A program made the translations under genes and the position numbers. From assembly GCA_023382535.1 (NCBI GenBank), contig JAHDWA010000006.1, positions 124,001 through 188,000 on the forward strand: a DNA stretch of 64,000 nucleotides, given 5' to 3'. Positions 9,583-18,875 of the stretch are shown here, piece by piece. The stretch comes from Anaerolineae bacterium. Its GTDB lineage: Bacteria > Chloroflexota > Anaerolineae > 4572-78 > J111. Within the stretch, counting starts at the first letter, position 1. Each line of letters opens with the position of its first letter. The notes below the pieces were generated by a model. That model was not told the DNA's origin. It worked only from the letters and a program-made list of their open reading frames with translations, and did not search any database.

Positions 9583-10713
9583 ATGAAGATTGTATCCGTT
9601 GTCGGAGCGCGCCCTGAGTTTATCCAGGCGACGCCCATCAGCCGAGCCTTACGCGACACTGGACGCCATCAGGAAATCTTGGTCCATACCGGTCAGCATT
9701 ACGACTACTTGATGTCCCAAACTTTCTTTGACGACCTCGGTATCTCTGCCCCCGACTACAATTTGGAAGTCGGCTCCGGCTCACACGCCCAGCAGACGGC
9801 GGAGATTCTGACGCGGCTGGAGGAAGTCCTGCTCAAAGAGCAGCCTGATTTAGTGGTGGTCCGGGGTGACACCAACTCCACCCTGGCTGGCGCTCTGGCC
9901 GCCAGTAAATTACATATTCCTACCGCCCACGTCGAGGCCGGGGAGCGCAGTTTCGACCGGCGCATGCCGGAAGAAATCAATCGTCTGGTGGCCGACAGCC
10001 TGGCTGACTTGCACTTTTGTGTCAGCCGGGCGGCACTGGAGCACCTGGCGGCGGAAGGCATCACCAAATCTGTCCACTGGGTAGGCGATGTGATGCTGGA
10101 TGCGATGCGCCAAAATCGCGTGATTGCTTTAAGCAAATCGGACATCCTGGCCCGATTAGGCCTAAAACCGGGAAGCTACACCCTGGCCACTATTCACCGG
10201 GCGGCCAACACCGACGATCCACTGCGCTTGCAGCAGATTGTGAATATTTTTAACAGCGTGGCCGAAACGGTCGTTTTCCCGGCCCATCCCCGTACCCGCA
10301 AAGCCTTGAGCCAGCTTGGCGCTCATTTCAAGCCTCACGTCAAGTTGATCGAGCCGGTCGGCTATTTTGACATCATCACTTTGGAAGACAATGCTCGCAT
10401 GATTGCCACCGACTCGGGGGGAGTGCAGCGCGAGGCTTATTTCCTGGGCAAACCATGCCTGACCTTGCGTGATGAAACCGAGTGGATCGAAACGGTCACC
10501 GCTGGCTGGAACAAACTAGTTGGGGTTGACCCAGACCAGGTGCTGGCGGCCTGGTTTAGTTTTGTCCCGCCCGCTGAACAGCCGCCTATCTTCGGCGATG
10601 GGCAGACCGGGCGGCATATCGTCCAAATTTTAGAGGAGTTCGTAATTTCACTTAGAGCACCATCTGAGAACGGTAGCCAAGCCGTATTGGCAGAAATGGG
10701 GGTAGCATCGTGA
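9583..10713 (+). CDS. wecB: UDP-N-acetylglucosamine 2-epimerase (non-hydrolysing)
   Basis: 376 residues from the ATG at 9583, which has an AGGAAG site and gives the family start MKIVSVVGARPEFI. An upstream in-frame ATG at 9526 lies inside the previous gene and adds residues unlike the family. Conserved segments: HTGQHYD, VVRGDTNSTLAGA, HVEAGERSFDRRMPEE, TIHRAANTDD and DSGGVQREAYFLGKP, together covering the UDP-binding and catalytic sites. It interconverts UDP-GlcNAc and UDP-ManNAc, a precursor of surface polysaccharides. Its stop overlaps the GTG start of the next gene. Confidence 0.92.
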   Translation: MKIVSVVGARPEFIQATPISRALRDTGRHQEILVHTGQHYDYLMSQTFFDDLGISAPDYNLEVGSGSHAQQTAEILTRLEEVLLKEQPDLVVVRGDTNSTLAGALAASKLHIPTAHVEAGERSFDRRMPEEINRLVADSLADLHFCVSRAALEHLAAEGITKSVHWVGDVMLDAMRQNRVIALSKSDILARLGLKPGSYTLATIHRAANTDDPLRLQQIVNIFNSVAETVVFPAHPRTRKALSQLGAHFKPHVKLIEPVGYFDIITLEDNARMIATDSGGVQREAYFLGKPCLTLRDETEWIETVTAGWNKLVGVDPDQVLAAWFSFVPPAEQPPIFGDGQTGRHIVQILEEFVISLRAPSENGSQAVLAEMGVAS

Positions 10714-12080
10714 ATGTAGGGATCGTTGGTGGGGGGATCATGGGCATCAGCCTGGGCTATTTCCTCTCGCAGCAAGGTGTAAAGGTCGAGATTTTTGAGG
10801 CGTCGCCGTTGATGGCCGGGTTAGCCGGACCGCTGGCCCTGCCGGATGGCGCGGAGATAGACCGCTTTTATCATGTCATCCTTTCGAGTGACAGCTACCT
10901 GCGCGAACTTTGCACCGAGTTAGGCATTGCTGACCAAATGCGCTTCCGCGAAACCAAGATGGGTTTTTACCATCAAGGAAAAATCCACTCGATGAACAGC
11001 ACCCTGGAGTTTTTGCGCTTTCCCCTGCTGGGCTGGCTTGATCGTTTTCGCCTGGGACTAACTGTGCTCTATTCCCAGTTTGTGCGCGATTGGCGCCAAT
11101 TGGAGGGCATTAGTGTTGAAGAGTGGTTGGTCCGCTGGAGCGGCCGCCGCACATTTGATAATATCTGGCGGCCGATGCTGCGGGCCAAGTTTGATGGCGG
11201 CTTCGATAACACCCCGGCTACTTATATCTGGTCGCGCCTGGTTCGTATGAAATCTACGCGAGGCGGCGCTAATCAAAAAGAGGAGGCCGGCTATCTCATT
11301 GGCGGCTATATTACGATGCTCAAAGCCATGGCCAAGCAGATTGAGGCCGCTGGTGGCAAGATCCACGTTAACTGCCCGGTTCAAGAAATTGTAATTGAAC
11401 AGGGACAGGCGCGCGGGCTGCGCCTCAAGGATGAGCTGCGTTCTTTTAATGCGGTGGTGGCGACCTCACAAGTGCCGGTGTTTCAACGCTTAATTCCTGG
11501 GGCCAGCCAGGATTACCACGATCTGCTCAGCAAAACTGACTACCTGGGTATCATTTGTCCGGTGATGGTGCTTGATCGGCCTTTGACCGGCTATTGGACC
11601 CTTAACATTACCGATGACTCGATCCCTTTTACCGGAGTCATTGAAACAACTACCTATATTGACCCCTATAACGTGGGCGGGCATCATCTGGTTTATTTGC
11701 CCAAATACACGGCCCCCGGCAGTCCCTGGCAAACCAAGTCCGATGAAGAAATCCAGCAAGTCTGGCTGGAGAACCTAAAAATAATGTTCCCGAATTTTGA
11801 CGAGCGTTCGATTCGCTACTTCCTTGTTCAGCGCGCCCGTTATGTGGAGCCACTGCATGGACTCAATGAAAGCCACTTGATTCCGGCGATTAAAACTCCG
11901 GTTGAGCAGCTTTATCTAGCCACCACGGCCCAGATTTATCCGGCTCTAACCAACGGCGAGTCAGTAACGCGCCACGCCCAGCAGACCGCTCAACTTATTC
12001 TGGCCGAAAACTCGGCCCGGGCGGCCGTATCAGTTCCCAGCATTCAACCGATAATTGCCGCTGACCGTGCCTTGACTTAA
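10710..12080 (+). CDS. FAD-dependent oxidoreductase of the amine-oxidase/protoporphyrinogen-oxidase type
   Basis: 456 residues starting at a GTG that overlaps the wecB stop. The N-terminus has the dinucleotide-binding G-G-G-I-M-G-I-S followed by an acidic residue (VEIFEAS). The overall pattern matches UDP-galactopyranose-mutase-like and protoporphyrinogen-oxidase-like flavoproteins, which often sit in polysaccharide clusters. The protein ends with a low-complexity alanine-rich tail. Position between UDP-GlcNAc epimerase and a lipid-sugar GT2 suggests a sugar-modifying or lipid-carrier role; the substrate is not recognisable. Confidence 0.78.
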   Translation: MNVGIVGGGIMGISLGYFLSQQGVKVEIFEASPLMAGLAGPLALPDGAEIDRFYHVILSSDSYLRELCTELGIADQMRFRETKMGFYHQGKIHSMNSTLEFLRFPLLGWLDRFRLGLTVLYSQFVRDWRQLEGISVEEWLVRWSGRRTFDNIWRPMLRAKFDGGFDNTPATYIWSRLVRMKSTRGGANQKEEAGYLIGGYITMLKAMAKQIEAAGGKIHVNCPVQEIVIEQGQARGLRLKDELRSFNAVVATSQVPVFQRLIPGASQDYHDLLSKTDYLGIICPVMVLDRPLTGYWTLNITDDSIPFTGVIETTTYIDPYNVGGHHLVYLPKYTAPGSPWQTKSDEEIQQVWLENLKIMFPNFDERSIRYFLVQRARYVEPLHGLNESHLIPAIKTPVEQLYLATTAQIYPALTNGESVTRHAQQTAQLILAENSARAAVSVPSIQPIIAADRALT

Positions 12081-12122
12081 ATTGTTGTCTCTTCTGCCAA
12101 CAAAAAGAAAGTGGGTCCTCCT

Positions 12123-12878
12123 ATGTCTAACAACGTTCTGGTCGTCATTCCAACCTATAACGAAGCGAACAATCTACCTGCTATCAGTGCGGAATTATTA
12201 ACTCTGGATGTAGAAGATCTGGGCATCCTGATCGTTGACGATGCTTCGCCGGATGGCACCGGCGAGGTGGCCGAGGAGCTGGTCAAGCGTTATCCGGGTC
12301 GCTTCCATGTAATCCATCGCCAGGGTAAGCTAGGGTTGGGCACTGCCTACGTCCAGGGCTTCACCTGGGGGTTGGAGCATGGCGCAAATTATATCATCCA
12401 AATGGACGCCGATTTCTCCCACTCGCCCCATTACATCCCCCAATTCCTTGAATTAATCAAAAGTTATGAGGTTGTCGTCGGTTCTCGTTATGTGCCGGGT
12501 GGACAACTCGATGAACGCTGGGGCTGGGGCCGTTGGTTTCTGAGTTGGTGGGCCAACTCTGTCTGGATTCGGGCCATCTTGGGCTTGAAAACCAAAGATG
12601 CTACAGCAGGCTTTAAGTGCTGGCGGCGGAGCGCGTTGGAACGGATTGGTCTGGAACGTATCCGTTCAAACGGTTACGTGTTTCAGGTGGAGATGTGCTA
12701 TCTTTCCGAGAAACTCAGTTTTCGGATTAAGGAGATTCCGATTTATTTTGAGGATCGGCGGATTGGACAGAGTAAAATGTCCGTGCCGGTCAAACTGGAA
12801 GCAGCATTGCGGGTATTTGAAATCCGCTGGCGCCATCGGGTGAAAGGACTGTTTTCCCGTCCGGCTGAAGTGCGTTAA
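12123..12878 (+). CDS. Polyprenol-phosphate mannose synthase-like GT2 glycosyltransferase
   Basis: 251 residues from ATG 12123; a GTG at 12111 would add MGPP only. Motifs: [24 protein letters not shown], the acceptor-side [10 protein letters not shown] containing the catalytic DAD, and a late QSKMS segment, all typical of DPM1-like enzymes. There is no C-terminal membrane domain. The enzyme is expected to move a hexose, often mannose, from a nucleotide sugar to polyprenyl phosphate on the cytoplasmic face. It closes the 7.3-12.9 kb glycan operon. Confidence 0.88.
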   Translation: MSNNVLVVIPTYNEANNLPAISAELLTLDVEDLGILIVDDASPDGTGEVAEELVKRYPGRFHVIHRQGKLGLGTAYVQGFTWGLEHGANYIIQMDADFSHSPHYIPQFLELIKSYEVVVGSRYVPGGQLDERWGWGRWFLSWWANSVWIRAILGLKTKDATAGFKCWRRSALERIGLERIRSNGYVFQVEMCYLSEKLSFRIKEIPIYFEDRRIGQSKMSVPVKLEAALRVFEIRWRHRVKGLFSRPAEVR

Positions 12879-12884
12879 AAGCGG

Positions 12885-13349
12885 TTAAAGATAACGAACT
12901 TCAATCCGTTCAGGGTCGCCTTCTTTATAAACTTCGATTCTACTGGGTAATTCATCCCATTGAAAGCGCTGCGCAATATAACGTTGGAGCGGTTGTTCCG
13001 GATCGTAGTTCTGATCAAGCTTAATGGGCTGATCATTGGAGTAATATAAGAGGCAATGCCGGATGGGTGCTTTGGCTACTTCGCCTAACATCTGGCTAAG
13101 ATAGGTGGGTAAGCCGACTTTAAGGATATAATGATTTCTAATCTCATTGAGTGTGGAAATAATAATATGTTGGGCAGAAAAACCTGCCCGCAAACAATGA
13201 GCGCGGCTCTTTAGTACATCCCGGATTTCTTTTGCACCAAAGACATCAAGATCTAAATTGACCTTGGGAAATTGCGCCTTATGGGAAGTTCGGCTGCTTT
13301 CTTGAGAGGCAGCCTGAATCATGGAGATATTCTCGGCACGAGTGGGCAT
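12885..13349 (-). CDS. Conserved hypothetical protein, 154 residues
   Basis: Start chosen at the ATG (13349) because GGAGGAAAG lies directly upstream on the minus strand; a longer TTG-start reading would use part of that ribosome site as coding sequence. The protein is soluble, with an N-terminal polar tail, a middle segment (VFGAKEIRDVLKSRAHCLRAGF) and a charged C-terminus ending ERIEVRYL. I did not recognise a family. It is convergent with the glycan operon, only 6 bp away, and is probably a separate unit. Confidence 0.6.
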   Translation of the reverse strand: MPTRAENISMIQAASQESSRTSHKAQFPKVNLDLDVFGAKEIRDVLKSRAHCLRAGFSAQHIIISTLNEIRNHYILKVGLPTYLSQMLGEVAKAPIRHCLLYYSNDQPIKLDQNYDPEQPLQRYIAQRFQWDELPSRIEVYKEGDPERIEVRYL

Positions 13350-14046
13350 ACTTTCCTCCAAATTGTAGGGTGGTGGCCTGGAGCCAAAATCACTTTAGGG
13401 AAATTCGACGGGAATACGAGGAGGTGGAAAATTCTGGTATTCGTAAATCCAAAAATTTTGCCAAGCGCCTCTTAATTCTTCACATCGCCAGGCCTCAAGA
13501 TGTCTTCAATCAAGTTGGAGGATTACTGAACAAAAACTACCAAGGGGTATCTGGTAGTTTCCAATTCATCTCTTTCCCGCTATCCTATAACTTTTGGTCG
13601 CGTTGCTGCAGTAGGTTCCCAGCATACTGCCACAATCCCGTCAAAACAAAGCTCATCATATCATAGAGGCATACCTTACGACAATGGGGATAACTGGTAC
13701 TTAATAACTATTGTCTTTTTGGCATTGTTTTGATAGACTTGCTGCTGGTTATTTTACGGATTGGGTCATTTGCGTCAACTCATCTGTTTAATTTAGACAA
13801 CCATAATACTGGGGGTCAAGCTAAAATCTTCACCTCTTTTTGCGAGCAGTGAAGAAATGGCAGAAGGCCTGGTTTACCGTTTCACAGACGGTGAGCCGGG
13901 CTTTTTTGTTGATTACAGCCTGACCGCCCTTTCAACTATGAAAAAATGGCCCTAAAATAATCAAATCTTTGTCCAAGGAGGTCAACTAAAATTAAATAAA
14001 TTGGGTGGAACTTGAGTGGACCAAATTAAGCAAGAAGGAAGGAAAC
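13350..14046. other. Gap of about 700 bp; two hairpins, no credible gene
   Basis: Plus-strand frames at 13272-13475 and 13370-13666 have no ribosome site, low-complexity content and no recognisable family, so they are not called. The only structure seen is the hairpin/terminator pair at 13827-13907 and a strong AAGGAGGTCA at 13975-13984 that is not followed by a usable start codon. Confidence 0.5.
13827..13907 (+). ncRNA. Hairpin plus terminator, candidate small RNA 3' end or attenuator
   Basis: TCTTCAC (13827-13833) pairs with GTGAAGA (13849-13855). Twelve bases later GCCTGGTTTACCG (13867-13879) pairs, with a few G-U pairs, with CGGTGAGCCGGGC (13889-13901), followed by six Ts. No plus-strand gene lies upstream to be terminated. 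It may therefore end a short untranslated RNA or act as leader attenuation for the secreted protein at 14047. Confidence 0.4.
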
Positions 14047-15006
14047 ATGCTGCAAAAACAAATTTTGATTTCAACGATTGCTTTAGTGGCTATATTCAGC
14101 CTGACTTTGACGGCTCTGGCTGATACCGGGCCTGTAGAGGCCAACTTATTAGGTCAAGAATGTTCCGCTTCGGTGCATGATCAGTATAAGGTTGCCGGAC
14201 CGGATGGTAAGATGTATCCCACTTGGCATCCGCAGGTTGATCCAAGCGGCTGCTACTTTACTCACGAACACGGCGATGATCCGAGGACCAGCGTTGCTGA
14301 TCCGAGCCTACCTGCCTTTGGCTACATTGGGGCGCTGGCCGGGATGAACGAACCGCATGAAGGTTTTAAAGTCTTTGTAACTAACGCCGGTTTCAAGAAT
14401 GATGAAGGTCGAACCGCCCTGGACAGCAGCCGGGTGGTTGCCCACATGGGCACAGGCGGCACAGGTCGGTACACCGAACGGCACCACTCGCTTGAGGTGG
14501 ATTTGGTGGGCCGGGGCCGCGAGTTTCATATTCAACAAATGGCTGATACGGGCGCAGCCGGGTCAATCTGCAAGCGGGCCGGGCGCGACTTTTTAACCCT
14601 GGGCTGCAAAGTTTCGTCCCTGTATGAAATCTGGAACTTTAAATTATCGGTGGGGGGTAAATTGGGTGGAGCCGTAGCCACCGCCGCTTTTGACCCCATT
14701 TTAGTCCGCGACCCCAATGACAATAACCGCAAAGTTTATACCCTTGACGTTTATGGCAAGCAGTTCTTCGGCGGCCAGTACCACGGCTGCGTCCGCGAAA
14801 GTTATCACGGTCCCTTCTTCTGGTACAATGGCGGCGGCTCTACCACTTTCAAAACGGATGCCTTTGGCAAGCTTAACTCAAATGGGCCGCTGACGCAGAT
14901 GGTTTCCGCACACTCCTTTACAAATTATAAGGCCAGCGCTGATGGTAATACACAATTCAAGCGCAAGGCCAGCCAGTGCGCGCCGGGATTGGGCCAGGTT
15001 AACTAA
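14047..15006 (+). CDS. Secreted protein of unknown function with His/Cys-rich segments
   Basis: 319 residues from ATG 14047, preceded by a good AAGGAAGG site; the longer frame from 14005 adds a polar tail before the signal peptide and is rejected. The signal peptide cleaves near TALADTG. The mature part holds repeated H, C and D clusters (a HEHGDD segment near residue 75, several isolated cysteines, RHHSLEVDL, HGCVRESYHG), suggesting metal binding or disulfides. I do not recognise a named family. It is flanked by a leader-like hairpin pair upstream and a strong terminator downstream, so it is probably monocistronic. Confidence 0.68.
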   Translation: MLQKQILISTIALVAIFSLTLTALADTGPVEANLLGQECSASVHDQYKVAGPDGKMYPTWHPQVDPSGCYFTHEHGDDPRTSVADPSLPAFGYIGALAGMNEPHEGFKVFVTNAGFKNDEGRTALDSSRVVAHMGTGGTGRYTERHHSLEVDLVGRGREFHIQQMADTGAAGSICKRAGRDFLTLGCKVSSLYEIWNFKLSVGGKLGGAVATAAFDPILVRDPNDNNRKVYTLDVYGKQFFGGQYHGCVRESYHGPFFWYNGGGSTTFKTDAFGKLNSNGPLTQMVSAHSFTNYKASADGNTQFKRKASQCAPGLGQVN

Positions 15007-15047
15007 CAGATCTCGTCAGTTAACTTATCCTGATCTCTTAGGTTTAA

Positions 15048-15077
15048 AAAAGAGGTAGCATCAACGCTACCTCTTTT
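15048..15077. terminator. Bidirectional terminator between convergent genes
   Basis: AAAAGAGGTAGC (15048-15059) pairs perfectly with GCTACCTCTTTT (15066-15077), a 12-bp stem with a 6-base loop and A/T tracts on both sides. It serves the secreted protein gene and the convergent glycosyltransferase gene. Confidence 0.88.
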
Positions 15078-15096
15078 CCATTTTTATTTGGAGGAG

Positions 15097-16323
15097 TTAA
15101 GCATTTAGATGGTTAACCGGCTGTCTCTCTGCACTCACTTCGCGGTAGATACCTTCTAACCTCTGGGCAGCTCGATCCCAATCGTGATGAATTTCTACAT
15201 AGCCCCGGCCCGCCTGGCCAACGTTTTGGCGGAGGCTTTCGTTGGTTAGCAAGGCGATGGCGGCCCGAGCCATTGTTTCCGGGGTTTCGGCGACCAAGAC
15301 TTCGTGTCCGGCCTGGACTTGCAGGGCCGAAACGGCCTGGGGAGTACTCACAACTGGAGTGGCCATAGCCATTGCTTCCAAAACCTTATTCTGAATACCA
15401 ACACCGTAGCGTATGGGCGATATAGCCACAGTAGCCTGGGCTAAATAGGGTCTTATATCCGGCACAGTCCCGGTTACAGTAATGCGAGGATCAACCGTGA
15501 GGGCCAGTAACGCCGGAGCAGGATCTTTGCCGACAATGACCAGGCGGGTCTCGGGTAGCTTCTCCCAGACGCGGGGCATCACTTGCCGGGCTAAATCCAG
15601 GGCTGCTGCGACATTGGCGTGATAGCTCATCTTACCACTAAAGACAAGAGTTGCCGGCTCGCGGGGTACGGCCATTGGCTGGAAATAGTCTAAATCCACT
15701 CCGTTCGGCAGCACAATCAAATGGGGGCGCAGCGCGGGGGTGGTGGTTAGTTTAGCCAGGGCTTCTTTGTCACGCGGTGAAGTCACCAAAACACGCTGAA
15801 ATCGCTCTAAAAAACGGCTTTCATAACGGCGGGTGCGGGCCAGGTCTAACTGGGCCAGCAGGCGGCTGCGCCAGGTTGGCCCGGCCTGGAGGACATGCTC
15901 AAAAAGTAAGGTGATGGAGTCAACCGAATCAAACACAATCGGCGTTCCCCTAACGACCAGACTCAGTTCCGCGCCGCGCAGGTGCTCAACGTGAACCACG
16001 TCGAAGGATTGGGCCGCCTGAATGTGCTGAATCAGTTGAGCCATTTCAGGCGAGCGGGAATAAGCAGCTTGAAAAGGGACTTGGCCGGGAATAGCCTGAA
16101 TCCCGTTCCACAGCGGCCGCCAGCGGGGCAGCGAGACAATCTCAATCTTTTGGCACCACTGGCGTAAGGCCTTTAGACTGCTGGTATCCTCTCCAGGCGG
16201 TTCCAGGGCCAGCAAGGTCAGGCAATGACCACGTTCAGCCAGTGCTTTAATTAGATTGTAAGGGCGCACCCGGATCAGAGAGGGCAAATACGGACTGATA
16301 AAGAGGATATTTAATGAATTCAT
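15097..16323 (-). CDS. Family 4 (GT-B) glycosyltransferase
   Basis: 408 residues. N-terminal NILFISPYLPS with a PYNLIKALAERGH acceptor-side segment, and a C-terminal donor domain with VFSGKMSYHANVAA, TGTVPDIRPYL and the E-x7-E-like YGVGIQNKVLEAMAMATPVV signature. AGGAAA precedes the ATG. The S-G-x-M-S-Y-x-x-N pattern resembles sugar transferases of the PEP-CTERM/exosortase-linked GT4 group, but no exosortase was seen here. It is divergent from the O-antigen-ligase-like gene and likely takes part in the same surface-glycan pathway. Confidence 0.85.
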   Translation of the reverse strand: MNSLNILFISPYLPSLIRVRPYNLIKALAERGHCLTLLALEPPGEDTSSLKALRQWCQKIEIVSLPRWRPLWNGIQAIPGQVPFQAAYSRSPEMAQLIQHIQAAQSFDVVHVEHLRGAELSLVVRGTPIVFDSVDSITLLFEHVLQAGPTWRSRLLAQLDLARTRRYESRFLERFQRVLVTSPRDKEALAKLTTTPALRPHLIVLPNGVDLDYFQPMAVPREPATLVFSGKMSYHANVAAALDLARQVMPRVWEKLPETRLVIVGKDPAPALLALTVDPRITVTGTVPDIRPYLAQATVAISPIRYGVGIQNKVLEAMAMATPVVSTPQAVSALQVQAGHEVLVAETPETMARAAIALLTNESLRQNVGQAGRGYVEIHHDWDRAAQRLEGIYREVSAERQPVNHLNA

Positions 16324-16356
16324 GGTAATTGCATTTCCTGGTTAAACAGCGGATGA

Positions 16357-16362
16357 TATAAT
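16357..16362 (+). promoter_or_regulatory. Candidate -10 element upstream of the O-antigen-ligase gene
   Basis: TATAAT lies in the divergent intergenic region. A weak TTTCCT at 16334-16339 gives a 17-bp spacer. The long leader of about 110 bp lowers certainty. Confidence 0.35.
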
Positions 16363-16478
16363 AGACGTCGGCCAGGATATGCGCCTCCATAGTAATTAAA
16401 CTCTAAAAAAATGTGAATCCGGTAAGGGAAATACATGAAAAAAGTTAGAAAGGTGGATCATTAAGGAGTTCCAGTTCT

Positions 16479-18317
16479 ATGCTCAACCATTCACGGTATC
16501 ATCGCCGCCGCACCCCGTTGGCCCACTTTGCCGATCAAGTATCTACTTTGGAGTTACTTTGGCCGTTTCCTCTGATCGGGAGTGGCATCTTCAAGATTAA
16601 CGAACCTGTATTAATCGCATTGGCTCTAGCACTGGCAGGGTTACCCTGGTTGACTCGCTGGCTGGCATCAGGCCGGCCAACGCGCCAAGGTTTTATCGGC
16701 GGGGCTTTAGCCTTGTTGATTATCAGCGCCCCGGTAGGTATTTGGGCTTCATACAGCCCAACCTTGAGCTGGCCGCTCCTGTTGACCTTGCTGGGCAGTA
16801 TCAGCCTCTTTTTCGCCATCGTCAATACCTCTGTCTCGCCGCGGCGGATAGCGGGTGGACTGGTCGTAACGGCCGCATTATTCGCTTTTTATTTTGTTGG
16901 GCAGTACGGCTACTTCAATTATCCCGATGAGGTGGGCCGACTGGCCAACTTGGCCCGGCTCACCGGTTCAATCCTGCCCCAATTTGTCTTTTTTACACCT
17001 CATCCCAATGCCGCTGCCGGATTCTTGGAGAGCACCCTGCTGCTGAGCCTGGTGCTGACCTGGCAGGCGCGAGGTGGAAAGCGGTTAGTCTGGGGGGGTG
17101 CGGCCGCCCTCATTGCTTATGGACTCCTCATTTCCGGCTCGCGCGGCGCTTGGTTGGGCTTGGTGGTCGCCTTTGGGCTGGGGGGCCTGCTGCTAATCCG
17201 CAATCGTACCTTACGGGGGGTGATGGCGGGAACCGGCCTGGTAGGAGGGGTACTGGGCGTTTACGTACTAATCCAGATGGCCCTGAGCGGCTCCTCGTTG
17301 CCTGGCCTCTCCTCAACCTTAGAAACCGCCCAAAGCCGTCTCAGGCTCTATCGCAACAGCTTATACCTCTTGGGTGATTATCCCTTTACCGGCATCGGTT
17401 TGGGCGATACCTTTGGCTTGGTTTATTCACGCTATCAGTTGTTGATTCAGGTGCCGTTCTTGACCTATTCTCATAATTTATTCCTGTCAGTTGGCCTGGG
17501 TTTGGGTCTGCTGGGTTTAGCCGCTCTACTCTGGCTGCTCCTTAGTTTTTACACCTATGTTTTTCGCATAGAGAGAATTGGCTTGGCAAAACAGGACTGG
17601 CTGTTTTTCCGCGCGGCGTGGCTAGGCGCGACGGCTACTTTTCTTCATGGCCTCACTGACGCACCGCAGTTTGTCGGCTCAGGGTGGACCATGCCTATGC
17701 TGTTTGCAGTGCTGGGCCTGGCGGTTGTCCTGGGACATCCGGCTCTTGATGAAGATGAAGAGGAGGCAGGGGAGTATGGCCGGAACATATATCATCTCCG
17801 GAGTGTGGGAGTTATTACGGTCGTTGTCCTGATTGTTGTTGGCGCTATTACTTTCTGGCGGCCTCTGTTGGCTGCGTGGTATGCCAACTTGGGATCCATT
17901 CAACAGACGTGGGCCGAACTGTCGCCCGATCTGGATGATGCCGCCCGCGAGGCAGCCGCCGTAGCTGCTGTGGATGATTTCGCTCGTGCTCTCAACGTAA
18001 GCCCGGTGCAAGCTGTAGCCAACCGTCGTCTGGGCTTGATGGCCCTGGATCGCCAAAATTTCGAGACGGCCGTACTCTATTTGGAACAGGCTTACGGCCA
18101 GGAACCGGACAATCAAGCCACGCTTAAAGCATTGGGACTGGCCTATGTCTGGACCGGCCAGTTGGACCGGGCTGAGCCGCTCTTGCGGCAGCGCGATGAC
18201 CTGGGTGAAGTGATTGAAGAGTTGGGCAATTGGAGTTCGTGGTGGGCCAGTCAGGGGCGGCCAGAGTTAGCTGCGTCTGCCGGTGAGATGGCCCAACGAT
18301 TATCGGCACAACCATAG
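16479..18317 (+). CDS. O-antigen ligase/polymerase-like membrane protein with TPR tail
   Basis: 612 residues. About twelve membrane helices fill the first 450 residues, with the Wzy_C/WaaL-type region around LISGSRGAWLGL and the loop motif YSHNLFLSVGLGLG. The last 130 residues are soluble and resemble tetratricopeptide repeats (ANRRLGLMALDRQNFETAVLYLEQAY). AAGGAG precedes the ATG at good spacing. The family joins lipid-linked glycan to an acceptor or polymerises repeat units on the outer face of the membrane. The TPR tail may bind a protein partner. Fits the adjacent glycan biosynthesis genes. Confidence 0.82.
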   Translation: MLNHSRYHRRRTPLAHFADQVSTLELLWPFPLIGSGIFKINEPVLIALALALAGLPWLTRWLASGRPTRQGFIGGALALLIISAPVGIWASYSPTLSWPLLLTLLGSISLFFAIVNTSVSPRRIAGGLVVTAALFAFYFVGQYGYFNYPDEVGRLANLARLTGSILPQFVFFTPHPNAAAGFLESTLLLSLVLTWQARGGKRLVWGGAAALIAYGLLISGSRGAWLGLVVAFGLGGLLLIRNRTLRGVMAGTGLVGGVLGVYVLIQMALSGSSLPGLSSTLETAQSRLRLYRNSLYLLGDYPFTGIGLGDTFGLVYSRYQLLIQVPFLTYSHNLFLSVGLGLGLLGLAALLWLLLSFYTYVFRIERIGLAKQDWLFFRAAWLGATATFLHGLTDAPQFVGSGWTMPMLFAVLGLAVVLGHPALDEDEEEAGEYGRNIYHLRSVGVITVVVLIVVGAITFWRPLLAAWYANLGSIQQTWAELSPDLDDAAREAAAVAAVDDFARALNVSPVQAVANRRLGLMALDRQNFETAVLYLEQAYGQEPDNQATLKALGLAYVWTGQLDRAEPLLRQRDDLGEVIEELGNWSSWWASQGRPELAASAGEMAQRLSAQP

Positions 18318-18332
18318 ATAATTTGTAACTGC

Positions 18333-18875
18333 CTACGCTTGCTGAACCCGGCGGAGTTCATCCTCCAGCCGCAGCCGGAAGCGCTGGTTGGCCGGAATGG
18401 GGACGATCAGGTTAAAATGGTCAATTTTGCGGTTGAGTTTGACCAACGCTTCGGCAAAGTGAGTGACGGCTGCTTTCCAGGCAGCCTCGCTGGTTGGATT
18501 AGCTTGATGGTCCTGCCAGGCTAACCGCAGCCTGTCGCGTGCCGCCGCCAGTTCATGGCGAATTTCTTTGTCGCGCTCAATCCAATCAGGGGCCATGCCG
18601 TTGTTTTGCAGCAGTCCAAAGGCCAGCTCCTGGGCTGGGTCCAGATAGGGATTGGTATTGAAGGGCAGGGGGTGGCCCCGCCCGCGCAGGTTGTCAAATT
18701 CCCCATTCGCTATTGCCTCCTGGATACGCCGCTCAATTAAATCAGCTCGCTCTTGCTCCCGGCGGGCGCGGGCCGCCTCGCTTGACTCTTCTGCGGGGAG
18801 TTGGTGCTCTTCCAGATCCCACTTCAGGCGTTTTAGACGCTCCTCCTGCCGGCGTCTGTCTTGTTTTGAATTCAT
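18333..18875 (-). CDS. DUF1992 (DnaJ-C28-like conserved domain) protein
   Basis: 180 residues, highly charged. The core (about 46-130) matches DUF1992: ERRIQEAIANGEFDNLRGRGHPL, then NTNPYLDP and a downstream helical region. The family is widespread, and related domains occur next to J-domains in eukaryotic DNAJC28, but no J-domain is present here. Its ATG overlaps the stop of the upstream NADH dehydrogenase gene by ATGA, so the two are translationally coupled. Biochemical function is unknown. Confidence 0.85.
   Translation of the reverse strand: MNSKQDRRRQEERLKRLKWDLEEHQLPAEESSEAARARREQERADLIERRIQEAIANGEFDNLRGRGHPLPFNTNPYLDPAQELAFGLLQNNGMAPDWIERDKEIRHELAAARDRLRLAWQDHQANPTSEAAWKAAVTHFAEALVKLNRKIDHFNLIVPIPANQRFRLRLEDELRRVQQA

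Noticed and set aside
13370..13666. 98-codon plus-strand frame in the gap
   Set aside because: No ribosome site, no family pattern, irregular composition.
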